18,233 nt of DNA from Bog-473 sp052148295 (GTDB lineage Bacteria; Actinomycetota; Acidimicrobiia; Acidimicrobiales; RAAP-2), in contig JBKQIP010000216.1 in the NCBI GenBank assembly GCA_052148295.1, positions 1 to 18,233 on the forward strand, read 5' to 3'. Made by a program: the position numbers and the translations under genes. The notes beneath the pieces were generated by a model that worked only from the letters and a program-made list of their open reading frames with translations, did no database searches and had not been told where the DNA came from. Of this stretch, positions 1-8,500 are shown one piece after another; position 1 is the first letter of the stretch, and each line of letters opens with the position of its first letter.

Positions 1-1
1 C

Positions 2-529
2 GGCTACGTGCCCCAGGAGGCCTTCCGCTTCAGCGGCACCGAGCGCGACAACATCGCCTACGGTCGCCCCGAGGCCACCAACGCAAAGGTGGAGGCTGCC
101 GCCCGCGCCGTCGGGGCGCACGACTTCATTGCGGAGCTCCCGGGGGGCTACCGGCACGAGCTCTCCGAGCGCGGCCGCTCGCTCTCGGCCGGTCAACGCC
201 AGCTCATCGCCCTGGCCCGGGCCGAGCTGGTCGATCCGGTCATTCTCCTGCTGGACGAGGCCACCTCCAACCTCGACCTGGCCTCCGAGGCGCGGGTGGC
301 GGCCGCCATGCAGCAGGTGTCGCACGGGCGCACCACCGTCGTGATCGCCCACCGCCTGCAGACGGCCCGAACGGCCGACCGCATCGTGGTGCTCCACGCC
401 GGGACCGTGGCCGAAGTGGGATCGCACGACGAGTTGCGCGCCCAGGGGGGGCGCTACGCGTCCATGTGGGAGGCCTTCGAGACCGTCAGCCGCCACGGAC
501 CCGCCGAAGCGGCACGGACGGTGGCCTAG
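2..529 (+). CDS. ABC exporter ATP-binding domain, 3' fragment (5' end outside window)
   Basis: This is the C-terminal 175 residues of an ABC transporter nucleotide-binding domain; the gene begins before the window. Visible in order are the Q-loop (VPQEAF, Q5 of the fragment), the exporter-type SGTERDNIAYG stretch, the signature LSAGQ (61-65), Walker B plus D-loop ILLLDEATSNLD (from about 81) and the switch histidine in VIAHRL (H117). Walker A and any membrane domain are off the left edge. The SGT..DNIAYG and EATSNLD pattern matches type I exporters in which one polypeptide carries both the membrane and ATPase halves (MsbA/multidrug class), so export of a lipid, peptide or drug is likely, but the substrate cannot be read. 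The stop codon TAG is at 527-529. The next gene begins 63 bp later with its own -10-like element, so it is probably a separate transcript. Confidence 0.93.
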   Translation, partial: GYVPQEAFRFSGTERDNIAYGRPEATNAKVEAAARAVGAHDFIAELPGGYRHELSERGRSLSAGQRQLIALARAELVDPVILLLDEATSNLDLASEARVAAAMQQVSHGRTTVVIAHRLQTARTADRIVVLHAGTVAEVGSHDELRAQGGRYASMWEAFETVSRHGPAEAARTVA

Positions 530-580
530 GCCTCGGAGGGCTCGCGGGGAGCGACCTCGGAGAAGAACCGCAGGGACTGC

Positions 581-592
581 TACGTTCGCCCA
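581..592 (+). promoter_or_regulatory. Leaderless-type -10 element before the first PhyH gene
   Basis: TACGTT at 581-586 lies 6 nt before the GTG at 593. A -10 at this distance puts the expected transcript start at or next to the GTG, and no Shine-Dalgarno sequence precedes that GTG. Leaderless mRNAs of this kind are well known in actinobacteria. No convincing -35 is seen. Confidence 0.45.
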
Positions 593-1795
593 GTGGACGA
601 TGAGCGATTCGGCCCGATCGATTTTGATCTGTTTCATCGCGAGCAGCTCCCCGCGCTGCTCCGGACCCGCGGACCCGTGTTCTCCGACGATGATGCCGCC
701 GTCGTCCGGCCCCTGGCCTTCCAGCTGACCGACGGCCGGGGGTACACCTATCTCCCGTCACCGCCCACCTTTTCCGTCGAGGCCGGGACCGGGAGCGCCC
801 AGACGGTGGTGGAGCTCTCGGCCGATCAGTGGTGCTCCTTCGTGTGGGAGCTCCAATCATGCTTTGCCCTTCTCTATGCCGACCGACTGGCGGTCACCCG
901 GGGCAGCTTCGGCCAGTTGGCGCGTTGGGAACCGAGCCTGCGAGTGGCCTTCAGCGGACAGGCGCTCTACGACCTCGACGACCCGACACCGGTGCGGGAT
1001 GCGATGGGCCGGGAGCTCGATTGCACGCGGCGATTCACCCTCGATGACTCCGATGACGAGATCACCGACTTTCTCCGTCGAGCCGGCTTCGTCCATCTCG
1101 AAGGTGTGATGGGGGTCGACGAGGTCGAGGCGCTTCGGGCCGACGTGGCGGCGGCAGTGGCCGCGGCACGGCCTGATGATCGACGCTCGTGGTGGACGAT
1201 CGTCGATGGCGTCGAGGTGTGCCATCGGGTCAACTACCTGAACGACGGGTCGGCGCGCATCGGCGATCTGGGGTCGGACGCCAGATTCCTCCGCATCGCG
1301 TCGCTCGGTGGACCCGATCTCCGTGACGCGCGCGACCGTCTGGACGGGAACGGCGTGGTGATCAAGGTCCCCGGGGCCACCGGGGGCCTGGCCGACCTGC
1401 CGTGGCACCGGGACTGCGGCATGGGCGGGCACCCGGTGAAGTGCCCCATGATCAACGTGGGGATACAACTCGATCGGGCCACGGCGGCAAGCGGCCAACT
1501 CCTCGTGATCCCGGGGTCACATCAGGGCACGTCCCGACTGCCGAGTGCGCACGAAGCAGCGGGGCTCCCCGTCGCCGCACTCACGACCGAACCCGGCGAC
1601 GTGACCGTGCACTTCGGGCACACCTTGCACTCGGCTCCCCCGCCGAACGATCTCCGTGCTCCCGGGCGTCGGGCGCTCTACCTTTCCTTCGTGCCTCCGC
1701 TGACCTTCGAGATGGTCGGCCCGGGACAGGGGTACAACGACGTCCTCTTCACCCGCGACGGGGGTCGCGTGAAACACGTCGATCAATTGCGATGA
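593..1795 (+). CDS. Phytanoyl-CoA dioxygenase (PhyH)-like Fe(II)/2-oxoglutarate oxygenase, long form
   Basis: A 400-residue protein whose C-terminal half is a PhyH-type double-stranded beta-helix oxygenase. The facial triad is visible: H272 and D274 in PWHRDCG, and the distal histidine in HTLHSAPPP (H346 most likely). The arginine pair in GRRALYLSF just after it is the usual 2-oxoglutarate anchor. GSHQGTS is the typical family turn. Such enzymes couple 2-oxoglutarate decarboxylation to hydroxylation of a small molecule or acyl-CoA. About 150 N-terminal residues precede the oxygenase fold; I do not recognise them, and they make this protein longer than the usual roughly 250-300 residues. The GTG at 593 was chosen because a TACGTT element lies exactly 6 nt upstream. 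The gene stands alone: it is followed by a convergent methyltransferase after 169 bp. The substrate is unknown. Confidence 0.88.
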   Translation: MDDERFGPIDFDLFHREQLPALLRTRGPVFSDDDAAVVRPLAFQLTDGRGYTYLPSPPTFSVEAGTGSAQTVVELSADQWCSFVWELQSCFALLYADRLAVTRGSFGQLARWEPSLRVAFSGQALYDLDDPTPVRDAMGRELDCTRRFTLDDSDDEITDFLRRAGFVHLEGVMGVDEVEALRADVAAAVAAARPDDRRSWWTIVDGVEVCHRVNYLNDGSARIGDLGSDARFLRIASLGGPDLRDARDRLDGNGVVIKVPGATGGLADLPWHRDCGMGGHPVKCPMINVGIQLDRATAASGQLLVIPGSHQGTSRLPSAHEAAGLPVAALTTEPGDVTVHFGHTLHSAPPPNDLRAPGRRALYLSFVPPLTFEMVGPGQGYNDVLFTRDGGRVKHVDQLR

Positions 1796-1920
1796 GAGAC
1801 GCGCCATCGCGACGAGACACGCACACGGCCTGCGCCCCCGCCCACTGTCGGCCGCCACCGGCGCCCGGGGGCCGTCGGGACCGGGGGCCGGCCGGCTTCG
1901 GGGGCCATCGGGCCTCGGGG

Positions 1921-1962
1921 CGGGCACGGTCCCGGCGATCCATCCCAACTCGCACGTGCCCG
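1921..1962. terminator. Possible bidirectional hairpin between convergent genes
   Basis: Perfect 8-bp inverted repeat CGGGCACG (1921-1928) and CGTGCCCG (1955-1962) with a 26-nt loop, lying between the convergent stop codons at 1795 and 1965. There is no T tract. The rest of the 169-bp gap (1796-1964) is GC-rich and shows no gene. Termination is inferred only from position and symmetry. Confidence 0.25.
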
Positions 1963-1964
1963 GG

Positions 1965-2735
1965 TCAGTGTCGCAGGGTGCGCCAGCACAGGCAGCGCAT
2001 GGGCACCTCGATCACCTCCTGGCCGGCCAGCTCGGAGTGCCCGTCGAGGAATCGGCCCATGGCGGCCAGATGCTCCTGGCGTTCCGACGCGCTCATGGTG
2101 ATGACGATGCTGAACGTGGCGGCCATGCCGATCAGCTCCTCCCGGGTCAGGGAGATCGTCCAGCGCAGGAGGCGGCGTTCCGGCTCGGAGAAGGGGGCCC
2201 CGGGCTCGACCTGGACGATGTGCCGCTCCCGTCGGCGATCGTCGGCGGCCGCTTTCTGCTCCGCGCTCAGCACCTTGCCGCCAGCCCAGAGCGAACTGAC
2301 CCAGTCCACCGAGCGGTCCGGTCCGCTCCACAGCAACGAGAACATGCCCCCCGGCCGCACCACGCGGGCGACCTCCGGCAGAGCGCGTGCCTCGTCGACC
2401 CAATGCCACGACGAGGCGGCGATCACCGTGTCGTACGAGGCGTCGTCGGCCGGGATCTCCTCGGCCCGGCCGGCCACGACTTCGGCTTGCGGCACGCGCT
2501 CGGCCAGCACCGCCCGCATGCGATCGTCCGGCTCGACGGCCCGCACGCGGGCGCGGCCGACGAGCAGGCGAGTGAGCGCCCCGGTCCCGGCACCGAGTTC
2601 CAGGACGTCGGTGGCCTGGGGGGCGATCAGCCACGCCACCGCCTCTTCGGGTGGTCCGGGGCGGAAGCGGTCGTAGTCCTCGGCGATCTCTCCGAATGAT
2701 TGGCGGCGTCTCTCGATGAACTCGTCCTGTCGCAC
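1965..2735 (-). CDS. Class I SAM-dependent methyltransferase (Methyltransf_11/25 type)
   Basis: A 256-residue Rossmann-fold methyltransferase. Motif I is LELGAGTG (about 45-52), followed by an acidic ribose-binding residue in AVEPDDRM (E68), motif II/III context in the stretch ending YDTVIAASSWHWVD (SSWHW at 108-112), and the post-motif LPEVARVVRPGGMFSLLW. The SSWHWVD signature is common in generic small-molecule or quinone-type methyltransferases, so the substrate is unknown. Start choice: a TTG at 2744 is also open, but the GTG at 2735 sits 7 nt after a TACATT hexamer, as in other genes here, and the family normally begins close to the FGEIAEDYDRFRPGPP segment. It is divergent from the degenerate kinase gene, and the two upstream regions abut. 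It ends facing the first PhyH gene. Confidence 0.87.
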   Translation of the reverse strand: MRQDEFIERRRQSFGEIAEDYDRFRPGPPEEAVAWLIAPQATDVLELGAGTGALTRLLVGRARVRAVEPDDRMRAVLAERVPQAEVVAGRAEEIPADDASYDTVIAASSWHWVDEARALPEVARVVRPGGMFSLLWSGPDRSVDWVSSLWAGGKVLSAEQKAAADDRRRERHIVQVEPGAPFSEPERRLLRWTISLTREELIGMAATFSIVITMSASERQEHLAAMGRFLDGHSELAGQEVIEVPMRCLCWRTLRH

Positions 2736-2748
2736 CGTCCCCAATGTA
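2736..2748 (-). promoter_or_regulatory. Leaderless-type -10 element for the methyltransferase
   Basis: On the minus strand TACATT (2748-2743) is 7 nt before the GTG at 2735. No Shine-Dalgarno sequence is visible. This spacing supports GTG 2735 over TTG 2744, since the TTG would lie partly inside the -10 element. Confidence 0.4.
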
Positions 2749-2806
2749 TCGGCACCGGCGTCGGACCCCGTGGGGCCGCCGTGAGGCCGCCGTGAGGCCG
2801 GGCGCC

Positions 2807-3388
2807 GTGCCCACCGTGGCGCGCCGCAAGGCGCTCACCGTGGGCGCCGGCCGGTGGATCGACGATCTGCCCATGCTGGTCCAGAGCCTCGAGCGGGAAT
2901 GGACGATGACGGTCGGGAGCGCCTACGGCGACGCCACCGAGGCGTTCGTGGCGCGGGCCACGCTCCGCGACGGGACGCCGGCCGTGCTCAAGCTGGTCAT
3001 CCCCCGATCGGGCGAGGCCGCGCACCATGAGATCACCGTCCTCCGCCTGGCCGGCGGCGAGGGCTGCGTGCGACTGCTCCGGTCGGACGCGCGGCGCGGC
3101 GCACTGCTGCTCGAACGGCTCGGCCGCTCCCTGCACGACCTGGCGCTGCTCCTCGCCGAGGCCGAGTACGACATGGGCATTCTCATGCGGGAGGACCCGC
3201 GTGAGCTCCTGGACGGCGACCCGCACGAGCGGGCGCGCCGGCTGGCCCGGCACACTGGTCTCGATGCCACCGCCATCTGGGAATGGGGTGTCGTCGAGCG
3301 CGTCTCGACGGGGCTCTGGTGCACCCAGATCGGCCTGCAGCCCACGGGCCGCCAGATGCTCGCCGCGGCCGACCGCCTGGCCGAGTAA
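2807..3388 (+). CDS. Internally deleted streptomycin 6-kinase-like protein (APH(6)/PF04655 family), probably inactive
   Basis: An open frame of 193 residues matching both ends, but not the middle, of aminoglycoside 6-phosphotransferases. The N-terminal lobe is present: a glycine-rich GSAYGDATEAFVA, the ATP-binding lysine in GTPAVLKL (K62), the helix-C glutamate in AAHHEITVLRL (E75), GCVRLLRSD and GALLLERLG (98-106). Directly after RSLHDLALL the sequence jumps to AEYDMGILMRED and the C-terminal part RRLARHTGLD..AIWEWGVVERVSTGLW. In the family, roughly 90-100 residues with the catalytic HGD.H..N and the metal-binding DP.G separate these. Both are absent, so phosphotransfer is very unlikely, although the frame stays open. 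The junction near 3150-3166 contains a tandem GCCGAG. The start is uncertain: ATG 2744 and GTG 2792, 2807 and 2816 are all in frame; 2807 fits the family length and has GAGG upstream. It may be a pseudogene or a repurposed small protein. Confidence 0.75.
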   Translation: MPTVARRKALTVGAGRWIDDLPMLVQSLEREWTMTVGSAYGDATEAFVARATLRDGTPAVLKLVIPRSGEAAHHEITVLRLAGGEGCVRLLRSDARRGALLLERLGRSLHDLALLLAEAEYDMGILMREDPRELLDGDPHERARRLARHTGLDATAIWEWGVVERVSTGLWCTQIGLQPTGRQMLAAADRLAE

Positions 3389-3406
3389 CCCCTCGTCCCC
3401 CCTCGC

Positions 3407-4264
3407 CTACCGGTACGGCGTCATGTCCATGCCGGGATAGCGGGCCGCCACATCGGCCAGGGTCTGCTCGTTCCAGTACGGGTCGCCCGGCCGGGGGAAG
3501 CCGAAGAGGTCGCGCTCCCGCACGCTGCACTGCGGCATCAGCTTGGCCCACCGCTGGGGAGCCTGCTTGGGCCACGCCATCTTTCCGCCCCACGTCGTGC
3601 CCCTCACCTGGTAGTCGGCCAGGATCGAGAAGCGCGAGCGGCCGGGGCCGGTGAGGTCCGAGCCTCGGTGCAGAATGTCGGTGCGGTACAGGAGCAGGGT
3701 TCCCGCCGGCCCGACGGCGGAACGTTCGGCCTGGGCCAGCGCGCCGCGTTCGAGGTAGAGCGGCGTGAACGGGACGGACTGGCCGACCTCGAAGGGAACG
3801 AGACGCGTCGGACCGTCCGCCTCGGTCACGTCCGAGAGGAAGATGAAGGTGGTGATCTGCTGGTAGCGGGTGTCGGGCCGGGGCACCACCAGGCTGTGAC
3901 TGCCGTAGTCACGATGGAGGGGCTGGTCGTAGTCGACCGCGCCGGCGTACTTGGCCCAGAGCTCGACCTTGTAGAGGTGGAGGTCGGGCGTGCCCAGATA
4001 GCGCTCGACCGCATCGACCAGATCGGGGTGGAAGGCCAGGCGGTTGAGGTCCCACGAGCGGTAGGGGAACTCCTCGACCCCGGCGAACTGGCTGGCGGCG
4101 AACTCGGCATGACGGCCCGGGTCGGCGAAGTACTCCTCCGGAGCCGGGAAGTGCAGCCGGAGCGCCCCTTGCGCGGCCCGCAGCTCGTCGTGGGCCAGGA
4201 ACCCCTCCAGGAGGGAGAACCCGTGCCCGCGCACCTCCTCGAGGGTCGCGTCCGGCACCTTCAC
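3407..4264 (-). CDS. Phytanoyl-CoA dioxygenase (PhyH) family protein, short form
   Basis: A 285-residue PhyH-type non-haem iron oxygenase of a different subfamily from the one at 593. The iron-binding H117-x-D119 is in PLHRDYGSHS, the distal H199 in DILHRGSD, and the 2-oxoglutarate arginine in GPGRSRFSIL. Other conserved stretches are FPYRSWDLNRL, ELWAKYAGAVDYDQ and ITTFIFLSDVTEADGPTRLVP. It probably hydroxylates a small organic or lipid-like substrate. The frame is open far upstream (to 4840), but that extension runs antisense to a clear dehydrogenase, so an internal start is needed. GTG 4264 opens VKVPDATLEEVRGHGF, the usual family beginning, and has TACATT 8 nt upstream; GTG 4300 is the alternative. 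It converges with the degenerate kinase (18-bp gap) and is divergent from the zinc dehydrogenase, which may hint at a shared pathway. Confidence 0.88.
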   Translation of the reverse strand: MKVPDATLEEVRGHGFSLLEGFLAHDELRAAQGALRLHFPAPEEYFADPGRHAEFAASQFAGVEEFPYRSWDLNRLAFHPDLVDAVERYLGTPDLHLYKVELWAKYAGAVDYDQPLHRDYGSHSLVVPRPDTRYQQITTFIFLSDVTEADGPTRLVPFEVGQSVPFTPLYLERGALAQAERSAVGPAGTLLLYRTDILHRGSDLTGPGRSRFSILADYQVRGTTWGGKMAWPKQAPQRWAKLMPQCSVRERDLFGFPRPGDPYWNEQTLADVAARYPGMDMTPYR

Positions 4265-4278
4265 CAGTGGCCAATGTA
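4265..4278 (-). promoter_or_regulatory. Leaderless-type -10 element for the second PhyH gene
   Basis: On the minus strand TACATT (4278-4273) is 8 nt before the GTG at 4264, with no Shine-Dalgarno sequence between. The same hexamer precedes the methyltransferase at 2735. Confidence 0.35.
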
Positions 4279-4303
4279 GGGGAAGGAACGGTGCGCCCAC
4301 CGG

Positions 4304-4319
4304 AGCGTACGCTGCCCGG
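4304..4319 (+). promoter_or_regulatory. -10 element of the zinc dehydrogenase inside a palindrome
   Basis: TACGCT (4308-4313) ends 6 nt before the GTG at 4320. It is the right part of the perfect palindrome AGCGTACGCT (4304-4313), so the same hexamer can be read on the other strand towards the second PhyH gene. No Shine-Dalgarno sequence precedes 4320, so a leaderless transcript is likely. Confidence 0.4.
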
Positions 4320-5501
4320 GTGCGCGCCGTGCAGTTCGACATGGAGGACCCGGCGTTCCCGGCCTCGCTGGTCGACCTGCCCGATCCCGACCTACCGGGA
4401 GCGGCATGGGCCCGGGTCGCGGTCACCTCGGCCGGGATCTGCGGGAGCGACCTCCACCTGTTCGCCCACAACACGGGACCGTCCCCCACCCTGTTCTCGC
4501 TGGGCACCTTTCCCTTCGTCCTGGGCCACGAGATCGTGGGGCGGGTGATCGAAGCGGGGCCCGAGTGCCCCCATCCGGTGGGGCAGCGCGTGGCCCTCAA
4601 CCCGTGCATCCCGTGCGCGGCGAGGGGGATCGACCCCCCGTGCGCGAACTGCGCCCGCGGTTGGGCCTCGTCGTGCCTCGCCCTCGACAGCCGCATCATC
4701 AGTGGCGGCCGCTCGCTGGGTTTCACCCAGGACCTCGGGGGTGGGTGGTGCGAGCAGGCCCTGGCGCACACCACCATGGTGCATCCCCTCCCCGATGCGG
4801 TGCCCGACCGGGGCGGGAGCCTGTACGAGCCGGTGTCCATCGCCTGTCACGGCCTGCTGCGCGCCGCCCCGCACGACGGCGACCCGGTGCTCGTCGTGGG
4901 CGCCGGCGTCATCGGCCTGGCCACGGTGGCCGCGGTGAAGGGACTCTTCCCGGCGTCGCCGGTGACCGTCCTGGCCCGCCACCCCCATCAGGCCGAAGCG
5001 GCGTGGGCCTGCGGGGCCGATCACGTCGTGCGGTACCGCGCCGGAGGCGACCACTTCGCCGAGCTGGCCGTCCTGGTCGGCGCCCGGGTCGTCGGCCGCA
5101 AATCCGAGGTGATGCTCATGGGCGGGTTTCCCTTCGTCGTCGAGGCGGTCGGCGCCCCGCGGTCAGTCACCGAGGCGCTGCGTGCCGTGGCGCACCGGGG
5201 CACGGTCCTGCTGCTCGGGGTGGCCGGCATCAGCGAGGTCGACCTGACGCCGGTGTGGTACAAGGAGGCCGCGCTCATCGGCTCGATCGACCACAGCGTG
5301 GATGCCGGCTCGGCGCCCGGGCTCGCCGGCGGGCCGGACCGCCATTCCGTCGACCGCGCCCTCGATGTCCTGGCCGCCGGTCTCCTCCCCTACGACGTGG
5401 TCATCACGCACGAGTTCCCGCTCGAGGAGTACCGCCAGGCGGTCGAGACCGCCATCGACCGGGAACGGGCGCGGGCCATCAAGGTGGTCTTCCGCCCGTA
5501 G
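4320..5501 (+). CDS. Zinc-dependent medium-chain alcohol dehydrogenase (threonine dehydrogenase-like)
   Basis: A 393-residue MDR-superfamily oxidoreductase. The N-terminal catalytic domain has the zinc ligand C41 in GICGSDLHLF and H70-E71 in GHEIVG. A cysteine-rich structural-zinc lobe follows (C96, C99, C108, C111, C119; CANCARGWASSC). LYEPVSIACHGLL leads into the Rossmann domain with GAGVIG (194-199). It oxidises an alcohol or reduces a carbonyl with NAD(P); the substrate is not readable. The structural lobe is wider than the textbook C-x2-C-x2-C-x7-C: the last four cysteines are spaced x8, x2 and x7. GTG 4320 gives the normal MRAV-type family start and lies 6 nt after TACGCT. It is divergent from the short PhyH gene (55 bp between starts) and converges on the oxidoreductase, with 16 bp between stop codons. 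Confidence 0.92.
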   Translation: MRAVQFDMEDPAFPASLVDLPDPDLPGAAWARVAVTSAGICGSDLHLFAHNTGPSPTLFSLGTFPFVLGHEIVGRVIEAGPECPHPVGQRVALNPCIPCAARGIDPPCANCARGWASSCLALDSRIISGGRSLGFTQDLGGGWCEQALAHTTMVHPLPDAVPDRGGSLYEPVSIACHGLLRAAPHDGDPVLVVGAGVIGLATVAAVKGLFPASPVTVLARHPHQAEAAWACGADHVVRYRAGGDHFAELAVLVGARVVGRKSEVMLMGGFPFVVEAVGAPRSVTEALRAVAHRGTVLLLGVAGISEVDLTPVWYKEAALIGSIDHSVDAGSAPGLAGGPDRHSVDRALDVLAAGLLPYDVVITHEFPLEEYRQAVETAIDRERARAIKVVFRP

Positions 5502-5517
5502 CGGGGCGGCGCCGCGC

Positions 5518-8500
5518 TCAGCCCGCCATGGGCCGGGCCGGCGAGGCATCGGCCGCCACGGCCTCACCGAGCCGAGCCTCCAGCTCTCCGGCCCGGGTGC
5601 GGAAGCGGCTGATGTTGCGCCGCTTCACGTCCTCGTAGCCCCGGATCTCCTCGGCCAGCGCGGCGATGGCGGCCACCGCGCCGGCCGACCCCGGGTTCAG
5701 GGCACCCAGCGACCGGTGCACCAGGGCGACGTACTCCTCCACCAGTGCCCGCTCGGTCCGGCGCATCTCGGTCCGGCCGAAGGGGTCGAGCACCGTGCCC
5801 CGCAGGCGGCGGCCGGCGCGCAGCACGCGGAAGGCCGGTCGCGCCGCCGGGCCCAGGTGGATCTTGCGCTTGAGGCCGAGCGCCTTGAGCGCCGGCGGGT
5901 GCAGCAAGACCTTGGTGACCGCTCCCGGACCGAATGCGGCCGCGAGCTCGGACTGCTGGGTGGCGTCCAGATGGAGACGCGCCACTTCGTACTCGTCCTT
6001 GTAGGCCATGAGCTTGTGGAGGCCCCGGGCGAACGCGGTGGTCACCGGCGCGGCGGGGTCGCCGGTCCGCTCGGCCTCTATCGGGGCCACCTCGAGCACC
6101 TGGCGGAGGTACCGCTCGGCGTAGCCGACGCTCTGGTACCCCGCCAGATCCGCCGTGCGTCGCTCCACCAGCGAGGCCACAGCGGCGGGCGCCGAATCGA
6201 GGAGCCCGCGCAGGGAGGCCGGCGGGTCGGGCTCCGGTGAGCCCGGAGGGGCCAGGGCGGCGGTGACGGCGGCGGCGTCGAGGACGGCGGCCCGTCCCCA
6301 GCGAAAGGCGGTGCGGTTCTCCGCCGCCCCGGCGCCGTTGAGGCGGATGGCCTCTTCCAGCGCCTCGGCCGTGACGGGCAGGCATCCCGTCTGGTACGCC
6401 GCGCCGAGCATGACCAGGTTGGTGGGCAGGTGGTCGTCGAAGAGCCGCTCGGAGATCCACTGGGCATCGAGGTAGCGGTTCTCCGCCGCCCGGGTGGCCC
6501 GGTCGATGCGGGTCGTGTCCCGGAAGTAGGGAATGGAGGGCTCCCGCACCATGGCCGCCGTGGCCACGCCGGCCACGTTGACCACGGCCACCGTGCGCGC
6601 CGGATCGGCCACCGCCAGATTCTCGTCGCTGACCGCTCCGAGCAGGTCGAGCCCGAGCAGGAGGTCCACCGACCGGGCGCTTGCCTTGACCGCGGCCTCT
6701 ACCGGTCGGTCGGCGATGCGCACGTCGGAGGTCACCGGGCCGCCCTTTTGGGCCAGGCCGGTCTGGTCGAGGCCGGCGGCGTACAGACCGTCGAGATGGG
6801 CGGCCATCTGGAGGATCCGCGAGACGGTCACGACCCCGGTCCCGCCGATGCCCGGCATCCGGACCAGGAAGTCGACGGGGCCGGCCCGCTGCGGTGGGCG
6901 CACCAGGGCGACCGGCGGGACGATCGCCGGGGCGATCGCCGGGTCGGGCGGGAGGTCCGGCCTCCGGTCGCGATGGCGCCTGCGCCGGCTCGGGGTGACG
7001 ACGACGAAGGACGGGCAGTCACCCGAGAGACAGGACAGGTCGTGGTTGCACGACGACTGGTGGATCGTGGTCTTGCGCCCGAACTCGGTCTCGAGGGGAA
7101 CGACCGAGAGGCAGCTCGACTTCTCTCCGCAGTCACCGCAGCCCTCGCACACCCTGGTATTGATCCACACCCGGCTCGCCGGTTCGGGCAGGCGGCCGCG
7201 TCGGCGTAACCGACGTTCCTCCGCCGCACAGCGGTCGTCGTGGACGAGCACGGTGACCCCTGGGATCTGGCACAGCTCCCGCATCGCATCTCCGAGCTCG
7301 TCGCGGTGACGGACCTCGGCGATGGGATCGAGGGCGACACCGCGATAGCGCTGCGGCTCCGGCGTGGTGACGATCACCCGGCGCACGCCCTCGGTGGCCA
7401 GCAGCCGGGTCAGCTCGGGCACCGCCACCTGGCCCTCGGGTGGCTGGCCGCCCGTCATGGCCACGGCGTCGTTGTAGAGAAGCTTGTAGGTGATGTCGAC
7501 GCCGGCGGCCACGGCGGCCCGCACGGCCAGGGAGCCGGAGTGGAAGAAGGTCCCGTCCCCGATGTTCTGGACGAAGTGCTGCCCGCGGGAAAACGGCGCC
7601 AGACCGGTCCATTGGGCGCCCTCGCCGCCCATCTGGGTCATCCCCACCTGGTGCCCCCGGCCCTGGGTGTCGAACCCGGCCATGATGTGGCACCCGATGC
7701 CCAGTCCGACCAGCTGGTCGTCGTCGGCGCGCGTCGAGATGTTGTGCGGGCAACCCGAGCAGAAGGCCGCCGTGCGGACCGGGGGGGCATCGACGTGGAG
7801 CATCAGGCGCGGCCGCGCCGTCACGGCCTCGGCCCGTCGTGCCGCCGCCGGCGTGAGGCGGTCCGGCCCGAGACGTGCGGCCAGCACCCGCGTCACGGTG
7901 TCACCGTCGACGGCACCTTTCGCCGGGACGAGGGGTCGTCCCACCGGGTCGAGCTTGCCCACGACCAGGGGCTGCCCGGGCTGGCCGTAGAGGGCCTCCT
8001 TGATCTGGGACTCGAGGAACGGCTCCTTGTCCTCGATCACCACCACTTCCTCGAGCCCCGCCGTCAGCCGGCGCACCTCGTCGCCGTCGAGCGGCCAGGG
8101 CAGGGAGATCTTGATCAGCCGCAGCCCGATGTGGGCACAGGCGTCGGCGTCGAGCCCCATGTCCTCGAGCGACCGCAACACGGTGCCGTAGGTGTGCCCG
8201 GCGGCCACGACGCCGAGTCGGGCCCGGGGCGGGTCGATCGAGACGGCGTTGAGCGACGCCAGCCGGGCATAGGCCAGTGCCCGGGGCAGCCGGACCGAGA
8301 AGAGGTCCTCCTCGGCATCGAGGGCGCGCGGGCCGACCAGCAACGGCACGCGGGCCACCCGCGTCAGGTCGGGGGCGGGGATCCCGGTCCCCGCCCCGCC
8401 GAGGTCGACCACCGCCGCCCCGTCGGCCACGTCGGTGACGATCTGCAGTCCGACCCACAGACCGGCGTAGCGCGACAGGGCGACGGCGTGGAGGCCGAGC

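Noticed and set aside
1402..2676. Long plus-strand frame bridging the PhyH gene and the methyltransferase, and a matching minus-strand frame 1783-2874
   Set aside because: Both are arginine- and serine- or glycine-rich shadows that overlap two well-supported genes on opposite strands.
4265..4840. N-terminal extension of the second PhyH gene up to 4840
   Set aside because: It lies antisense to the zinc dehydrogenase start, and its translation is unlike the family; the family start coincides with GTG 4264.
5506..5515. Palindrome GCGGCGCCGC between the zinc dehydrogenase and the oxidoreductase
   Set aside because: No loop and no T tract, so not a convincing terminator; all-GC palindromes are frequent here.
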